Origin: Adiantum capillus-veneris
Taxonomy: Eukaryota; Streptophyta; Polypodiopsida; Polypodiales; Pteridaceae
Length of the DNA stretch: 64,000 nt
Direction: 5' to 3'
NCBI GenBank assembly: GCA_014529385.2
Contig: CM043956.1
Location: 60,275,120 to 60,339,119, forward strand
In this document: piece by piece, positions 21,947 to 38,284 of the stretch
Layout of the letters: the number at the start of each line of letters is the position of its first letter
How positions within the stretch are numbered: the stretch's first letter is position 1
Notes under the pieces: generated by a model
What the model saw: the letters and a program-made list of their open reading frames with translations, nothing else
Told to the model about the DNA's origin: nothing
The model's database searches: none
Translations under genes and position numbers: made by a program

Positions 21947-22309
21947 TTACCTCTCTCTTGAAATCATAGTCGTTCTCGACTATGGTGTAGAGAAGATAAA
22001 GCATATTCATGAGTCCTTTTCTTAGCGGGTAGAGGATCCCTATGTTACCCTACGACATCATTCCACAATGGATGACTAGTCCATTTGGCGCTTGAGAGCC
22101 TGAGGCTGCCGCAAGCATGTCTGCACATTAGTCCTATCAGTCTTCCATAGTAGAGTGACAAGCTCTACTTGGTGTTTGGGAGACGTCGTCTCTACAAACT
22201 TGATCTAAGCATGCATACTACTTTATTTTTGTGCACAATAAAGAAAAAGAGAGTCTTATAAGACAAAAAAAACTTTGTTCATTTTTAACATTTTGTACAT
22301 TTGCTTACT

Positions 22310-23366
22310 CTTGGGAAGCATTGTAAGCATTGACAAGGTTTAGGTTATCCTTTAATTGTATGCCTTGCATCCATCTAGCATCTTCAAAAGGATAATTCTT
22401 AAACTTAATAAGATATCGTCGGATAGTCTTACCGCCTCTTAGTACCTTGTCTTCATGTCAGAGAATGGACTCGGGCTGCAGCACCTCCTCTTGGTCCTCA
22501 ATCTCCGGTGGGTCTTCAATAGTTGGTTCTTGAGGTGGCTCTCCTTTGTAAGGCTTTAATAGGCTCACATGGAAAGCATTGTGTATGAGCCAATGATTGG
22601 GCAACTTGAGTTGATAGGCCATCTCATTGATTGGCCTAAGAATCTGGAAGGGACCATAGTACATTTTTGCTAGTTTAGCATAGTACTTTTGGTGGCATGT
22701 AGGATTCTTGCCCGTCGTGTGCCTTAATCAAGCCTTGGAAAACTTTAACAAGACCCAATCATTTTCTTTAAAGGCTTGGGCTCTTCTGTGCTTGTCAGCA
22801 GCAGCCTTTTGTCTTTGTTGTGAGATAAAGATAGCATCCTTAATCTTTTGAAAAGATTCTTGTAGGTCTCGGCTATACTCATCTGCAGCGAAGATCTTCC
22901 CATGTACTTTAAGTAGCAAGGGACTTTTTGATCTTCCCTCAATTACCTAGAAAGGTGCTTTTCCCGTGGAAGTATGTACACTGTTATTGTAAGTATACTC
23001 CACTAAGGGTAAGTAATTCTCCCATTGGGATCTTTGATCTACTTTCGTTACATAGGCTTTTAGTAGATCCAGAATGGTTAGGTTAGCTATTTCACTTTGG
23101 CCATCCGTTTGTGGATGATAGGCCGAAGAGAAATTTAGCCTTGTCCCTAAATTCTCAAAGAGACCCTTCCAGAAATTACTGGTCATTCTAGGATCTCTAT
23201 CCGACACTATGGACATTGGCAAGCCATGGTACTTGAAAATTTGTGAAATGAAGAGGGTTGCCATTTGATGGGCTTTGATAGTCTTTTTGACAGGTATAAA
23301 ATGAGCTTGTTTACTGAACCTGTCCACTATCGATCCCTCACGTAGATCATATTTACATGAAAGCAA
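22310..23366 (-). pseudogene. Gypsy integrase and chromodomain
   Basis: The integrase core reads IVDRFSKQAHFIPVKKT, SDRDPRMTSNFWKGL and YHPQTDGQSEIANLTI, with the SDRD Asp and QSE Glu of the catalytic triad present; the first Asp lies beyond the cut. [10 protein letters not shown] and [16 protein letters not shown] segment follows, then a chromodomain-like strand set (RRYLIKFKNYPFEDARWMQG). Stops occur at about 22728 and 22458, and a break lies near 22940. The chromodomain marks it as a chromovirus, a group that targets chromatin marks. Confidence 0.88.
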
Positions 23367-23369
23367 TTA

Positions 23370-23690
23370 TAGAGGACCATACACACATACATACACACAT
23401 ACCTTCATACATATATTCACATGAAAGCAATTATAGAGGGCCATACACACATACCAACATACATATATTTATAGTCATCCTTGAAACCTTGGCATATTTC
23501 TCAAGCATCTTCTTCGAAAATCTTGCTTTTTCCCTCGGCTTCGAATGAAGCCCCAAATACACATATACCCATATGCATACACACATACCTACATACACAT
23601 ATTTATAGCCATCCTTGAAACCTTCGCATATTTCCTATCTCCTTTGAAAATCTTTCTTTTTCCCTTGGCTTTGAATGAAGCCCAAAAAGG
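23370..23690. repeat. Tandem duplication with ACACATAC words
   Basis: A unit of about 130 bp (ATAGYCATCCTTGAAACCTT, then TTTTTCCCTYGGCTTYGAATG) occurs twice (about 23472 and 23606), and a GAAAGCAATTATAGAGG phrase occurs twice (23359, 23423). It lies between the truncated gypsy and the first visible GH1 exon, where exon 1 would be expected. Confidence 0.8.
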
Positions 23691-23783
23691 CCATTGATGC
23701 CCAACTTGGGCCGCCTTGAGTCTAATTTTGATTTTGATTCTCTGCCCTTGCTTAGCTAATAGTGCTTGAGTCTGTTGTTGCAG

Positions 23784-28285
<4,502 letters not shown>

Positions 28286-28584
28286 GTAATTATACCTAGC
28301 AACCCACCTCAAGAAAGTTTCTCACACAAGATAAGAGTAATTAAACAATAGCTTGCAATGGCAAGTTGTAAACACCTCTTTTGCACACAGTAAAAGACTA
28401 CATAAACAATAGCCCACAATGACTATACATGTAAACACCACCATCCCTACTAAAAGTGTCTACAATATTGTATGGGATCTTGAATCTCAAAGCCTTGTAC
28501 ATGAAGGTAGATACCTAATTTGATTTCACGTACAATGTCCAATATCTTGTCCATATTGTCATCTATTCAAACGTGAATCTCTCT

Positions 28585-28701
<117 letters not shown>

Positions 28702-28798
28702 GTGGTGAATTGGTTAGTCCATTTTTGTATTGAGTAAGATTTCTTGAGGCGGATATATCATTTTGGTCCCTTGGGACTGCTCTTACAACTTTAAAAGT

Positions 28799-28986
<188 letters not shown>

Positions 28987-29184
28987 CCGCTCCCCCGGCG
29001 GCGATTAACTCTTCTCTATGAAGGCCAACAAACTCCTCCATCTAAAAGATCATATTGAAAATTATGATTACATTCTTGAAACTATTGTGATTGCCAACTT
29101 GCAACATAGCTATGAGTAATGAATATGCTTTGATTGGATTTTAAAAGTGGAAGAAACTTCCAACACTACGTTTTCTTATTTGAT

Positions 29185-29760
29185 TCCTCAAAGTTGCAAT
29201 CTGAGAATAGCATCTTGTAGAGCAAGGTCCGAGCTTGCAAGAAGCTAGAGAGAAAACTGAGGGATTTGTCTAACGAAGACTTAGACCTTGAGAGGTGGTA
29301 CATGTTACCACAAGATGTAGAGGTTCTAAAGTTAGAAGTTAGGAAGCAAGGTGAATAGGTGTGGATATAACTTAGAAAGAAAATGTTTTCTCTAGTGAAC
29401 ATTCCATAACAAGCTTTTGCAAATGCAAAACAAAGTGCAGAGTATTTGCTACTTCATCAACATTTTAAAGAATTGCAGCTAGAGTTGACTGAGCTCAAAG
29501 CAAAGACAGATGTAGGGTCAATTTAGGAGCACTTACAGATTTAGGAGATAGTGGTAGAAACAGTTCAGAAGACTATAGACAACAAAGATTATTTTACACT
29601 TATTGAAGCAGCAGAGAAGCATGAAAACATGAAGAAGGATCAGTAGGAGATTGCACTTGAAAAGGATACTGAGAAAGTGGTGGATCAAGAAGAAAAGGCG
29701 TTGAAGCAAGGAGCCCAATCATGCCAATTTGGACGGGCTTGCAAAACCTTTTTCTCTTAA
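29185..29760 (+). pseudogene. Coiled-coil protein remnant with seven TAG/TAA stops
   Basis: One frame runs 192 codons without a frameshift and reads as a Lys/Glu/Leu/Gln-rich coiled coil (KLERKLRDLSNEDLDLERW, FKELQLELTELKAKTD, IDNKDYFTLIEAAEK). It contains five TAG and two TAA codons and no TGA before the final TAA. Each stop sits where Gln would suit the heptads, as in ILxSKV, SIxEHLQIxEIV and KDQxEIA. The protein family is not recognised; it could be a host gene or a retroelement ORF. The remaining sequence to 30099 has no gene. Confidence 0.55.
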
Positions 29761-30099
29761 TCATTTATTTCCGTGCAAGCTGACGTTGTAAATCCTGAGC
29801 CTGAATGGGTTTGATTATTTTCCAACAATTTTGTACTTGATGAAGAGGTTAGATTCCCTAGTCCATCACATTTTTGAAGCAATTATCCCTTTCTAGCCAA
29901 ATACCCAATTTTCTACCTTAGGCATATAAGCCAAAATTTGTAATTATTGAAGATCGGTTTTTACTTTGGAGCTCACGTAGTGAATAGTACGCCTACGCTT
30001 GTGTGCTCACTACACTTTGTATGGGTAAGCATTGCTATATTGAAAGTTCATGTGTTGCTTCCTTATGCTCTTGGCATCATGTCAATGTTCAATGTGCGA

Positions 30100-30343
30100 T
30101 TTCATAAAATCTAATATCTAACCAAGCGAAATGATTTTCTCATAATAAACTGATTGTTTAATGTGGGAGAATAAACAAAAACAAGGGTTAGAATATAGAT
30201 ATGTGCTTATAGATCTATCTCAACACGGGGCCACTGGTAAAGAGATCCAAATGAGTGATGGTATGTCAATAGTCTCACAAAAATTCTCTCTTTGGTTCTC
30301 CTAATTCTGCTATTCTCAAAGTTCATAGGCCATTTCCATTACA
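30100..30343 (+). repeat. 5' LTR of inner gypsy A, internally deleted
   Basis: Starts T(T/G)TCATAAAATCTAATATC and ends CATTTCCATTACA like the 3' LTR, but it is 244 bp against 1729 bp. About 1.4 kb between GGGGCCACTGG and AGTCTCACAAAA has been lost. Confidence 0.85.
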
Positions 30344-30357
30344 TTGGTATCCGAGTT
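30344..30357 (+). other. Primer-binding site of inner gypsy A
   Basis: TTGGTATCCGAGTT immediately after the LTR, close to the initiator tRNA-Met complement TGGTATCAGAGC with changes. Confidence 0.7.
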
Positions 30358-30751
30358 ATTGGTTTCTCTTTTTTTGCTTAAGAAGAGAGGTTCTTATGTT
30401 GTCCATGAAAGGTTGGGCCTCCTAATTGCAATAGGGTAAGTGGGACATGTATCTATTATCTTGGTTGAGAAGGACTTAGTTTGAGGTACACCGTTGGGAA
30501 CTATAGTCTTAATAATGGAGCCTCTCGGGGCTTGCCTTTGGCTTTACCATTATTGAGCTACGAGCAAGCTCAACAGGAACCATAATCAACCGAGCAATGT
30601 TAGACCCTCTCTACTAGTCTTTGCAATCAACAACGTCTAAACCATGGGTGTGGCTTCTTGAGAACTGGTTTTCAAAGGTAAAGAAGGGTAGAGACTAATG
30701 TTTTTGAGGATATCAAAGCACAAAGTGATTCTCTATATAAGTATAATTAGC

Positions 30752-31658
30752 ATGGCTGACAATAACCAAGAGAGTAGAATGAACATTGATAACTTTGATT
30801 TTTCACATAAAGGTGCTAATGATGATGCTCCCATGTTTGTCAGTTATCTTGTTACTAGGTTGTAGCAAGTTATGGGCAACCCTGCTTTGCAAGATGAAGT
30901 TACTCAACAACTTCGTGCTTATGGGATTTTTCCTTTCCTCCCCAAGAGGAAAGAGAGAGAGCTTAGGAGGCCTCTTGATGAGACCCCCAAAAGAAGACTC
31001 TCTCCCATACGAGAGGAGGAATCCAAAGAGCGAGGAAGTAATGAATCCCTAAGTTCCTCTGAAGATGTGGCTACACGAAGATGGCGGTCTAGACGGTTGC
31101 CAACTCCTCCCAAGAGGAAACAGTCAACCCATAGTCCTTCTCCTTGTCACTCCAAAAGAGAAGAGAGGAAAAAAAGGAAGAAAAGGGCAAGAAAGAGGTC
31201 ACCCTCTTCTCATTCTTCTTCACCGTCCTCCTCTTTTGACGAAATCTATGGCTATTCTCATTGAGAATACAAGAGGGGAGGACATTGCAAATCTTACCCT
31301 ACATGGCGAAGGTCACAAAAGCTCAAGAAGTTCAAAGAAAGAGGAAAGAGTATCTCTTTTCTCACCTATGATGGCAATTCCACAAATCGGCTCGTCAATG
31401 GTGGGCTAGCCTTCGTGGCAATGGCAAAGCCCCAAAGACATTGAAAACTCTACGAGTTTCCATCATGAAGCAATTCCTTGCAAGCAATACACAGGACAAA
31501 GTGCTTACCAAATGGTACAATTTAAAGCTTCTCTCCCATGAGTCTATTCACAAATATGTGGAAAAGTTTTGGGACTTACATCTCAAGGCTACTATCTTCC
31601 AAAAGATAGACTTTGCCGAGCAAAAGCAACAGTTTTGTGCATGATTACTTGAAGAGAT
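30752..31658 (+). pseudogene. Gag of inner gypsy A, first part
   Basis: Opens MADNNQESRMNIDNFD, with a TAG at 30862, and continues with a basic Arg/Ser/Lys-rich segment (RRLPTPPKRKQ, KRKKRARKRSPSSH). After frame breaks near 31264 it reads the gag core SARQWWASLRGNGKAPKTL, LRVSIMKQFLASN and HESIHKYVEKFWDLHLKAT. It is interrupted at 31658 by the nested LTR element and resumes at 38285. Confidence 0.85.
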
Positions 31659-32221
31659 TGCTACAGCCGGATGCGTGGCTTCCCTACAAATAGCAAAAAC
31701 AACAAACTCCAAGCCATAATTGAAAAAATTGTATACCTAAAAAATAACTTGTGCACCAAAATCGACTGCCATACACGAACAGAGAGGGAAAGAGAGCGAG
31801 AGAGAGAGACAAAGGAAGCCTGCAGGCGCACCTCCTAGAGCGGAGTGCTACGGCGGCACAACGAGAGGGAAAGAGAGCGAGAGAGAGAGAGAGAAAGGAA
31901 GCCTGCAGGCGCACCTCCTAGAGCGGAGTGCTACGGCGGCACAACGAGAGGAGAGAGGAGAGGATAGAAGAGAAACACAAACACTGGGTGCAATCTCCCC
32001 CGTGCAAGAGTGAGCATTTCCCTCTTGCACATATTTATTTATAGATTTTTTGAATGCCCAAAAATGAGTACAAACTAGTCGACCGGTCATAAATGGTCGG
32101 AGCTCATAAAGAGCACTTGAATAATACATGAAATATATTTGCGTATGTGTAGGCCTAGCTCAATCAACCATTTCCACCTGTCAACTGCAATAATTTTGAT
32201 AGAAATATCAATTCCATTACA
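31659..32221 (-). repeat. 3' LTR of nested element A, 563 bp
   Basis: Longer than its partner because of an 81-bp tandem duplication (GAGAGGGAAAGAGAGCGAG recurs at 31782 and 31863). Confidence 0.9.
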
Positions 32222-35200
32222 TACCTCTCCGTTGGAAAGCAATTGTCCTCAGTTGCGAAGATAAAAATATGCAAACCATACTTGTCAAAAATAGTGATTA
32301 GTATTCTGTGTCAAAAATAGCACGTTGAAAAATAAAAATTTATGAAATGAGATAACATTGCTTATGCCTGCCGTCATCCACATACTACCTATTCTAGTGT
32401 CCCATACCACTAGAATAAGCAGTATATGTCATACCTTGATGAATGAGTATATCATTGGTCACACTCATCATTCAATAATCAATGTTCATCAATCTCAAGT
32501 CCAATTGCATAAATTTTTCATGACAGAAAAGCATCATATACCAATTTCAATCCAAATCCAAATATCCTTCATTTTGTATACCGGTGTAACAAAATCATAC
32601 CACTTGCACTGGTGGCTAGCCACCACTATAGCATGATTTTGTGATCGGTGTTGCCTCAACCGGCGAGTCTACAACAATAAGACGTGCTGCCTAAATCGAT
32701 GAATCTGCATTTGATAGTGTTAAAAAAGAATCGTGAATCTGTAGTTTGTTGTGGTGCTGCCTGATTAGGCGGATTTGCACAGACAAGTGGTGTTGCCTAA
32801 ATCATCGAATCTACACCAAGGTGAGCATTACGCACTGCCTAAATCGGTGAATCTGGGTGTATGTGACCAATGGACTAGACAAGACATAAAAGAGAAAATG
32901 CTTTTTGATACCATTTTGGAGTATAGTTGAGTAGCAGAGTACTTACAATTTTTTTTCACTAACTCAAAGCGCTGCAGCTCATATGAGTAGGTGCACAACT
33001 TAATTTCAAATCCTCTCAATAGAAATTACATGCAGTGCAAGCACAAGCCAGAACTTTAGGGATTCTTAATTTCATATGACATGTGCAAAGAAGTAAAAGA
33101 TCTTTTTGCTTTCACATTGTCCAATGGTATTATCCCTATTGCAAACTGCTTGACTTTGTGTCCTTAAATATATGCGCCAAAAAAATAAACTTCCAAGCAA
33201 GTAGTGAAAGTGAGTATTATTGTAGGAGTATGTTAACACTAGGTTGGTAACCTAACAGGACATAAAAGTGTCCTTTCAGGGCTTTGAAAAAAACCTCCAA
33301 AACCATAGTAGATCCACTCATTTTGTAAAATCCTTTCATGAGGTTATAGTTCAAGGCCTACTACACATGGAAAAAATAAGAGACTTGTAAAATTTCTCAT
33401 CTTTTGGTCACACCAAGCCTCCAAAGTTGATGGACCAGTACATTTTCATCAAAACAGTCATTTCTTACGTTTTTTTGTATAAAAATAAGATTAGGGATTT
33501 TTGTAGGACTTGAGATAAATTCCCTTGTTAACTTCAATGGGTTGGTGATCAGAACATATGATTGCTTCTCACTCACTATTTTTTGTTTTGCCAAAAGAAA
33601 TAGGTACAAAAAAGTTGAATTTTTACCATTCTGCAAACCTATCATCAAAGTTTCTATACCCACGCTGAATACAAATAATAGATGCATGTTTTCTTAGTTC
33701 CCTATTGTCCTTTAGGTTCATAAGGAGCCATGGAGCATGTCAAAAGAATAATACATCTCTTACCAAGGGGAATCTTGGGGACAAAGATGAAGTGCTAAAT
33801 ACAGCAAACATCGGGTAGATTCCATGGTTTTCTTAAGTAAATCGACAAAGTTTAATAAAAGTTTTGGTGTGAATACCTGAAAATCTTTGAATTTTGATTT
33901 AAGAACAAAAGAGCTTTAGGTGTGCCCTTATTGCGTGTAGTTAGGAAAATTGTTTTGGGCAAGCCCTTACTAAATCAAAAAACATTACTGTGAGTACTAT
34001 GATCCAAAGAGAATTTCTCGTGAAAAATTTCGTAGGAACTTTTTCGATGGTCATCTTTGAATGTATACAACAAACACTAAAATACCAAGAGACATAGCAG
34101 TGCTTATCACCACCTTAAATATAGACACACAAATCTCACACCGCGTAACCACGAACATTAACTTCAAGCTATGAAAGACCATATAGAACACTTATAGTAT
34201 GTGTGTGTGTGTGTATGCATATATCATCGGAATTGACAAGTGAGTGTGTGTGGAGGACAAGAGGTCATCGACTTGCAAGGTTGGGGGTAATCGAATACAA
34301 AGGTAGGGTCCGCATATTGGTTGAGGGGGGAAAGAGAGAGAGAAAATGAAATGAAATGTTATATTAACCGTCTTCAAAGTGCAAAAATTATGTATGAAAG
34401 AAGACCGATACAATCCTTGTGTATCTATTCCAATAAAGTAAAGTGAAAGATTGAAAGAAAAAGTCTCATTGGAGTAAACCATCATATCAGCATCACTGCT
34501 CAACATTTCTAGATAAAGTATTGCATTGCTCGTTGAAGAATTTCATCAATGTTTGCGGCTGTAAGTGGCGGTATTGGAAAGGGGAAAGAGTAAGAGCAAA
34601 ATGAAATAAAATATTATATTACTAGTCTTCAAAAGGCCATGGGATCAAGCTCTTGTGGATCTACGACAATATTTGGTTACAAAAATGAAGTACAATAAAA
34701 GAGACTAATAAAATAAAATAAAATAAAATCGTCATCAGTACCGTCGTTGATGCCAGAGGATGGTCGGTACCAGGCGTTGTAGGAAAAAGTATTGCATCAT
34801 TCGCTGAAGAGTGTTGCCATGACCAAGTAGGTTGTCAGCTGTAGTGTGGCAGTTGCAAAGCAATTGTTGTCCACCAAGAAATTTCCACTAGTCACTAATT
34901 CGATGTCTGGCTGCATGTTATGCCTATCCAAGCCATCCATATTTGAAGCTTGCCTTCCCCAACTGTAGTCAGTTACGAGGTAGAGAAGAAAACGAATGGT
35001 AGTTGTGGGAATGATATAGTCATGGTAGTAGAGGCTCTCTCTCGGTGGGAATCACCCCTTTGTTAGAATTTTTTATATATTATAAAAAAAACATGATGCA
35101 AGGGTTTTCTTTGAGTCGCGTGGAAACATAGCGAGCATGGCCTACAAAGTGGAGCTACCGCCATGAAAGGAATATGCACGAGAACTAGATAGCTCATCTT

Positions 35201-35382
35201 GTATGGCCGGAGTACTACCCCCCTACAAGCTCTCATGATCATCATGTCACGTGAAGATGAAGGGGGAGCATGGGAAGCGAGGGATCAGAGGTCTGTACTG
35301 GAAGCCTCGAGTTGGGCAAGGGAAAAAGAAAAAAAGGAAGGGGCAGCGTTGAGGTTGGCAATGGACTTGTCAAGCACCTGTT

Positions 35383-35670
35383 GGGTGAAAGCATGTTAAC
35401 CTATTGCGCTTTTTGTGCTAGTTAGCAGTTTCAAGTTAGCACATCTTCAAAAATTTGGGCGTCCGGTAAATTTTTTACAAATAATATCAAAATTTGTCGG
35501 AGGTTGTACATTTGGATTCCTTGTTTCAAGTGCTTTCTATTGATATATCATATGTCATAGATCTTGGAGATGTAGCTCAAGTTATTGTACTAATTAGCAT
35601 ATGTCAAAATTGTGCTAGTTAGCATTGTCCAGGACATGAAAAAGCATGACAGGTTAACATGCTTTCACCC
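35383..35670. mobile_element. 288-bp MITE with perfect 19-bp inverted ends, block A only
   Basis: The ends are GGGTGAAAGCATGTTAACC and its exact complement. Block B (near 50790) has the uninterrupted site CACCTGTTGTGCTTTC. The flanks allow a 4-bp TGTT/TATT duplication, or 6 bp (CTGTTG/CTATTG) if the outer G belongs to the flank. Superfamily not assigned. Confidence 0.88.
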
Positions 35671-36412
35671 TATTGTGCTTTCATAAGCACACTACCCCGC
35701 ACAATGCAGAGAGCAAAAAACTGCTAGTGAAAACCCTACACAAGGAGTTATGATCCAAAATCCAGATAGCTAGTGCAATTACTCTTATTCTTATCCACAA
35801 CCTTGCGTTTGAGAGCACACAACAATGCGAGAGCAAGACGAAAAATCATGATTTGTAGAGCCATTTTAAGCTACAATATCAACCTTATAAGGACAACTTG
35901 AATTACAATATCTTACAAAAATGAAACCTTCTCTTCAATCACGCAATACTGAAGTCTGAAACTACAGCTACATATCCCGTTTAAACTTCACGTCAAATTG
36001 GTGTCGTAACTCCAAAGCTCTATTGTAAATCTTCACATCCATACCATCTACATTCCGGCCAACTCTTGCCTAGAGAAACATCTGCTTCAGGGGAAAATAA
36101 AATCCACAATTTCAGGTTCATCTTCGTATAGAGGGGAGCTCGCAGCTTGCAGGTGGGACAAGAAGAGCCAGATGCTCTCATAGCACTGCAGAAGGGGTTT
36201 TTCAAAGCGTTGTCAGTGCATGCAAGTTGGTGATGGTTGGAATCAGTGTGTGTGCAATTGCTTGTTCTGCAACAACGAGGGGCAGAGAGAGAAAACGAGA
36301 AAGAGAGATGGCCGCATAGAACGTTGCAGTGGGTTGGTGGGTGGTATACCACCAAAGGGTGGCTGCCAACTAAAGGGACAGGGAGAAAGAGACGACGTCC
36401 ATTGCGGATGAG

Positions 36413-36438
36413 TGGGGGGGGGGGGGGGGGGGGGGGGG
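36413..36438. repeat. Poly-G tract, 26 G
   Basis: G homopolymer followed by GA units; the block B equivalent near 51554 is much shorter. Confidence 0.9.
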
Positions 36439-36860
36439 AGAGAGAGAGAGAGAGTAAAACAGGCACTGTGTTTGTGGTCGCCAGTAGACGAGAGAGAGAA
36501 ACTGCATGCAACTGAGCGTGCGTGTGTGTAGCGAGGAGTTGAATCCGAAGGGTTTTGGTGGAGTGGTGGCCAAAGAAGGAAACTGTAGGTGGTTGATAGC
36601 TGCAAGGTGGGCGCCACTGAAAAAGAGAGGTAGCTGCTCGGGCGCAGAGAAAGCATGGCAAGGAGGGGGTGAAGCCCGGTGAACCAGGAAGTGGTCTCGA
36701 CCAGCTTGGATGGAGAACACACGGAGTGGTTGGTGGCTTGAGTAAGAGAGAGACATGCAGTGGGACTGACTGCAAAGGAGAGATAGAGAGAGACCGAGGG
36801 TGGCGGGTCATTGTGTAGCTACTCTCAATCAACAGTAGATGATAGGGAAAGAGAGAGTGA

Positions 36861-36861
<1 letters not shown>

Positions 36862-36902
<41 letters not shown>
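36862..36902. repeat. (TA)n microsatellite
   Basis: About 20 TA units; block B has only about five near 51978. Confidence 0.95.
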
Positions 36903-36906
<4 letters not shown>

Positions 36907-37794
36907 TGGTGGTTGACAGTAGGAGTCGAGAGAACTATCTATGTGTGGGTGTGCCGCCATTTTTGGCCAGAGAGAGAGAGATGATCGAGTGAATGGTGGT
37001 GGGCGATCAAAAGGCTGAGTCTCGCATGCAGCAGTGCATGGAGAAAGGGTTGGTGAAGATGGTAGGTGTTCAAGAATCGAATACGGCCACTCGAACTGGC
37101 AGCTAGTGCCCTTGGTGGTTCGCCACTAGTGTTGCCTCCGTTGCCACTGTTTTGTTAAGATGGGGACAATCCCTTGACCTCCATGATGTGGTCGGCCATA
37201 CAGTCCCCTAATTGCCACTAGTGCTTGTTGACTCATCTTAACGGCTTGTGGTCCACCGCTACTGTGACCGCGCTTCTGGTTATTGCGCTTCTTGTTGTTT
37301 CTGAGGTCACATGCAAATGCTTTGGCTTCCGCAAGAGGCCATGGGTGTTGATAGCCTAGAGTGTTGTTTCGTTTTGTCATGATCGCTTATTTTTTTGTGA
37401 AGGTGTTGTGTATAGGGGAAGAAAATGGGAGTTGCCAACACAACCGATGAAGGTTCAAACGTGGTGTATTTTTAAAAAAAAACTAAACCCCCTTTTTCAT
37501 ACACCTTAAAAGCATCCGCAAAATACTCGTGATCCTTTCTCGTTCTCGAGTATCGTCGTAGATTAAATTTAATCTATTCTATTAATAAGTTTAATTAACA
37601 TAGTTATACTAATATGCACTATATTATGACAATACCGAAAGGATTTTCTTCAATTTCTAAAGATCACTATCTATCTCATACAATCGACACTAACTATTGT
37701 AAATTGAAGCAATTAACAAAATCTACAAGCATAAGGAAACAAAACACTTAGCTGCTACTTGTCAAAAATCCTCAGTCTTGGAGCGTAGCCTACA

Positions 37795-37806
37795 CTCTGA
37801 TACCAC
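37795..37806 (-). other. Primer-binding site of nested element A
   Basis: Minus-strand GTGGTATCAGAG, matching the initiator tRNA-Met 3' end complement TGGTATCAGAG; it sets the element's orientation. Confidence 0.9.
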
Positions 37807-38284
37807 TGCTACAACCGTATGTGTGGCTGCCCTACAGATAGCAAAAACAACAAACTGCAAGCCATAATTGACAAAACTGTATACCTGAAAAAATAACTTG
37901 TGCACCATAATCGCTGCCATACACAAACAGAGAGGGAAAGAGAGTGGGAGAGAGAGAAAGGAAGCCTGCAGGCACACCTCTTAGAACGAAAAGCTACACC
38001 AGCACAACGAGAGGGGAGAGGAGAGGAGAAAAGAGCAACACAAACACTGGGTGCAATCTCCTTCGTGCAAGAGTGAGCATTTCCCTCTTGCATGTATTTA
38101 TTTATAGATTTCTTGAATGCCCAAAAATGAGTACAAACTGGCTGGCCGATCATAAATGGCTGGAGCTCATAAAGAGCACTTGAATAATACATGAAATATA
38201 TTTGCGTATGCATAGGCCTAGCTCGGTCAAGCCTTTTCCACTTGTCAGCTGCCATAATTGATAGAAACTTTTAATTCCATTACA
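37807..38284 (-). repeat. 5' LTR of nested element A, 478 bp
   Basis: Pairs with 31659-32221; next to the primer site at 37795-37806. Confidence 0.9.

Larger units (their letters stand above)
20412..23366 (-). mobile_element. Gypsy chromovirus 3' fragment (LTR, chromodomain, integrase)
   Basis: On the minus strand: integrase core, chromodomain, a polypurine tract (CAAGAGAGAGGTAA) and a 3' LTR. It is a third relative of the inner gypsy copies in the right half, with better preserved integrase. It is cut at 23366, so gag, protease, RT and the 5' LTR are absent. The region 21947-22310 between LTR and chromodomain holds only the 3' untranslated part. Confidence 0.9.
31659..38284 (-). mobile_element. 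Nested LTR element A without recognisable genes (LARD-like), 6626 bp
   Basis: Flanked by GAGAT on both sides (31654-31658 and 38285-38289), splitting the host gag at a codon. The LTRs are at 31659-32221 and 37807-38284. On the minus strand the LTR starts TGTAATGGAATTG and ends TTGTAGCA. The primer site GTGGTATCAGAG lies next to the 5' LTR (37795-37806). The purine tract CGGAGAGGTA precedes the 3' LTR (32222-32232). The 5.6-kb interior (32222-37806) has no gag, protease, RT or integrase motif on either strand, so it must have been mobilised in trans. Short protein-like stretches (35970-36170 and 33397-33687, minus) may be captured fragments but are unrecognised. Confidence 0.92.

Noticed and set aside
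36020-36832. 270-residue minus-strand frame as a host gene
   Set aside because: Mostly Pro/Ser/Leu from CT-rich sequence, with a poly-Pro run from a G tract; block B breaks it. Only a short stretch near its end may be captured coding sequence.
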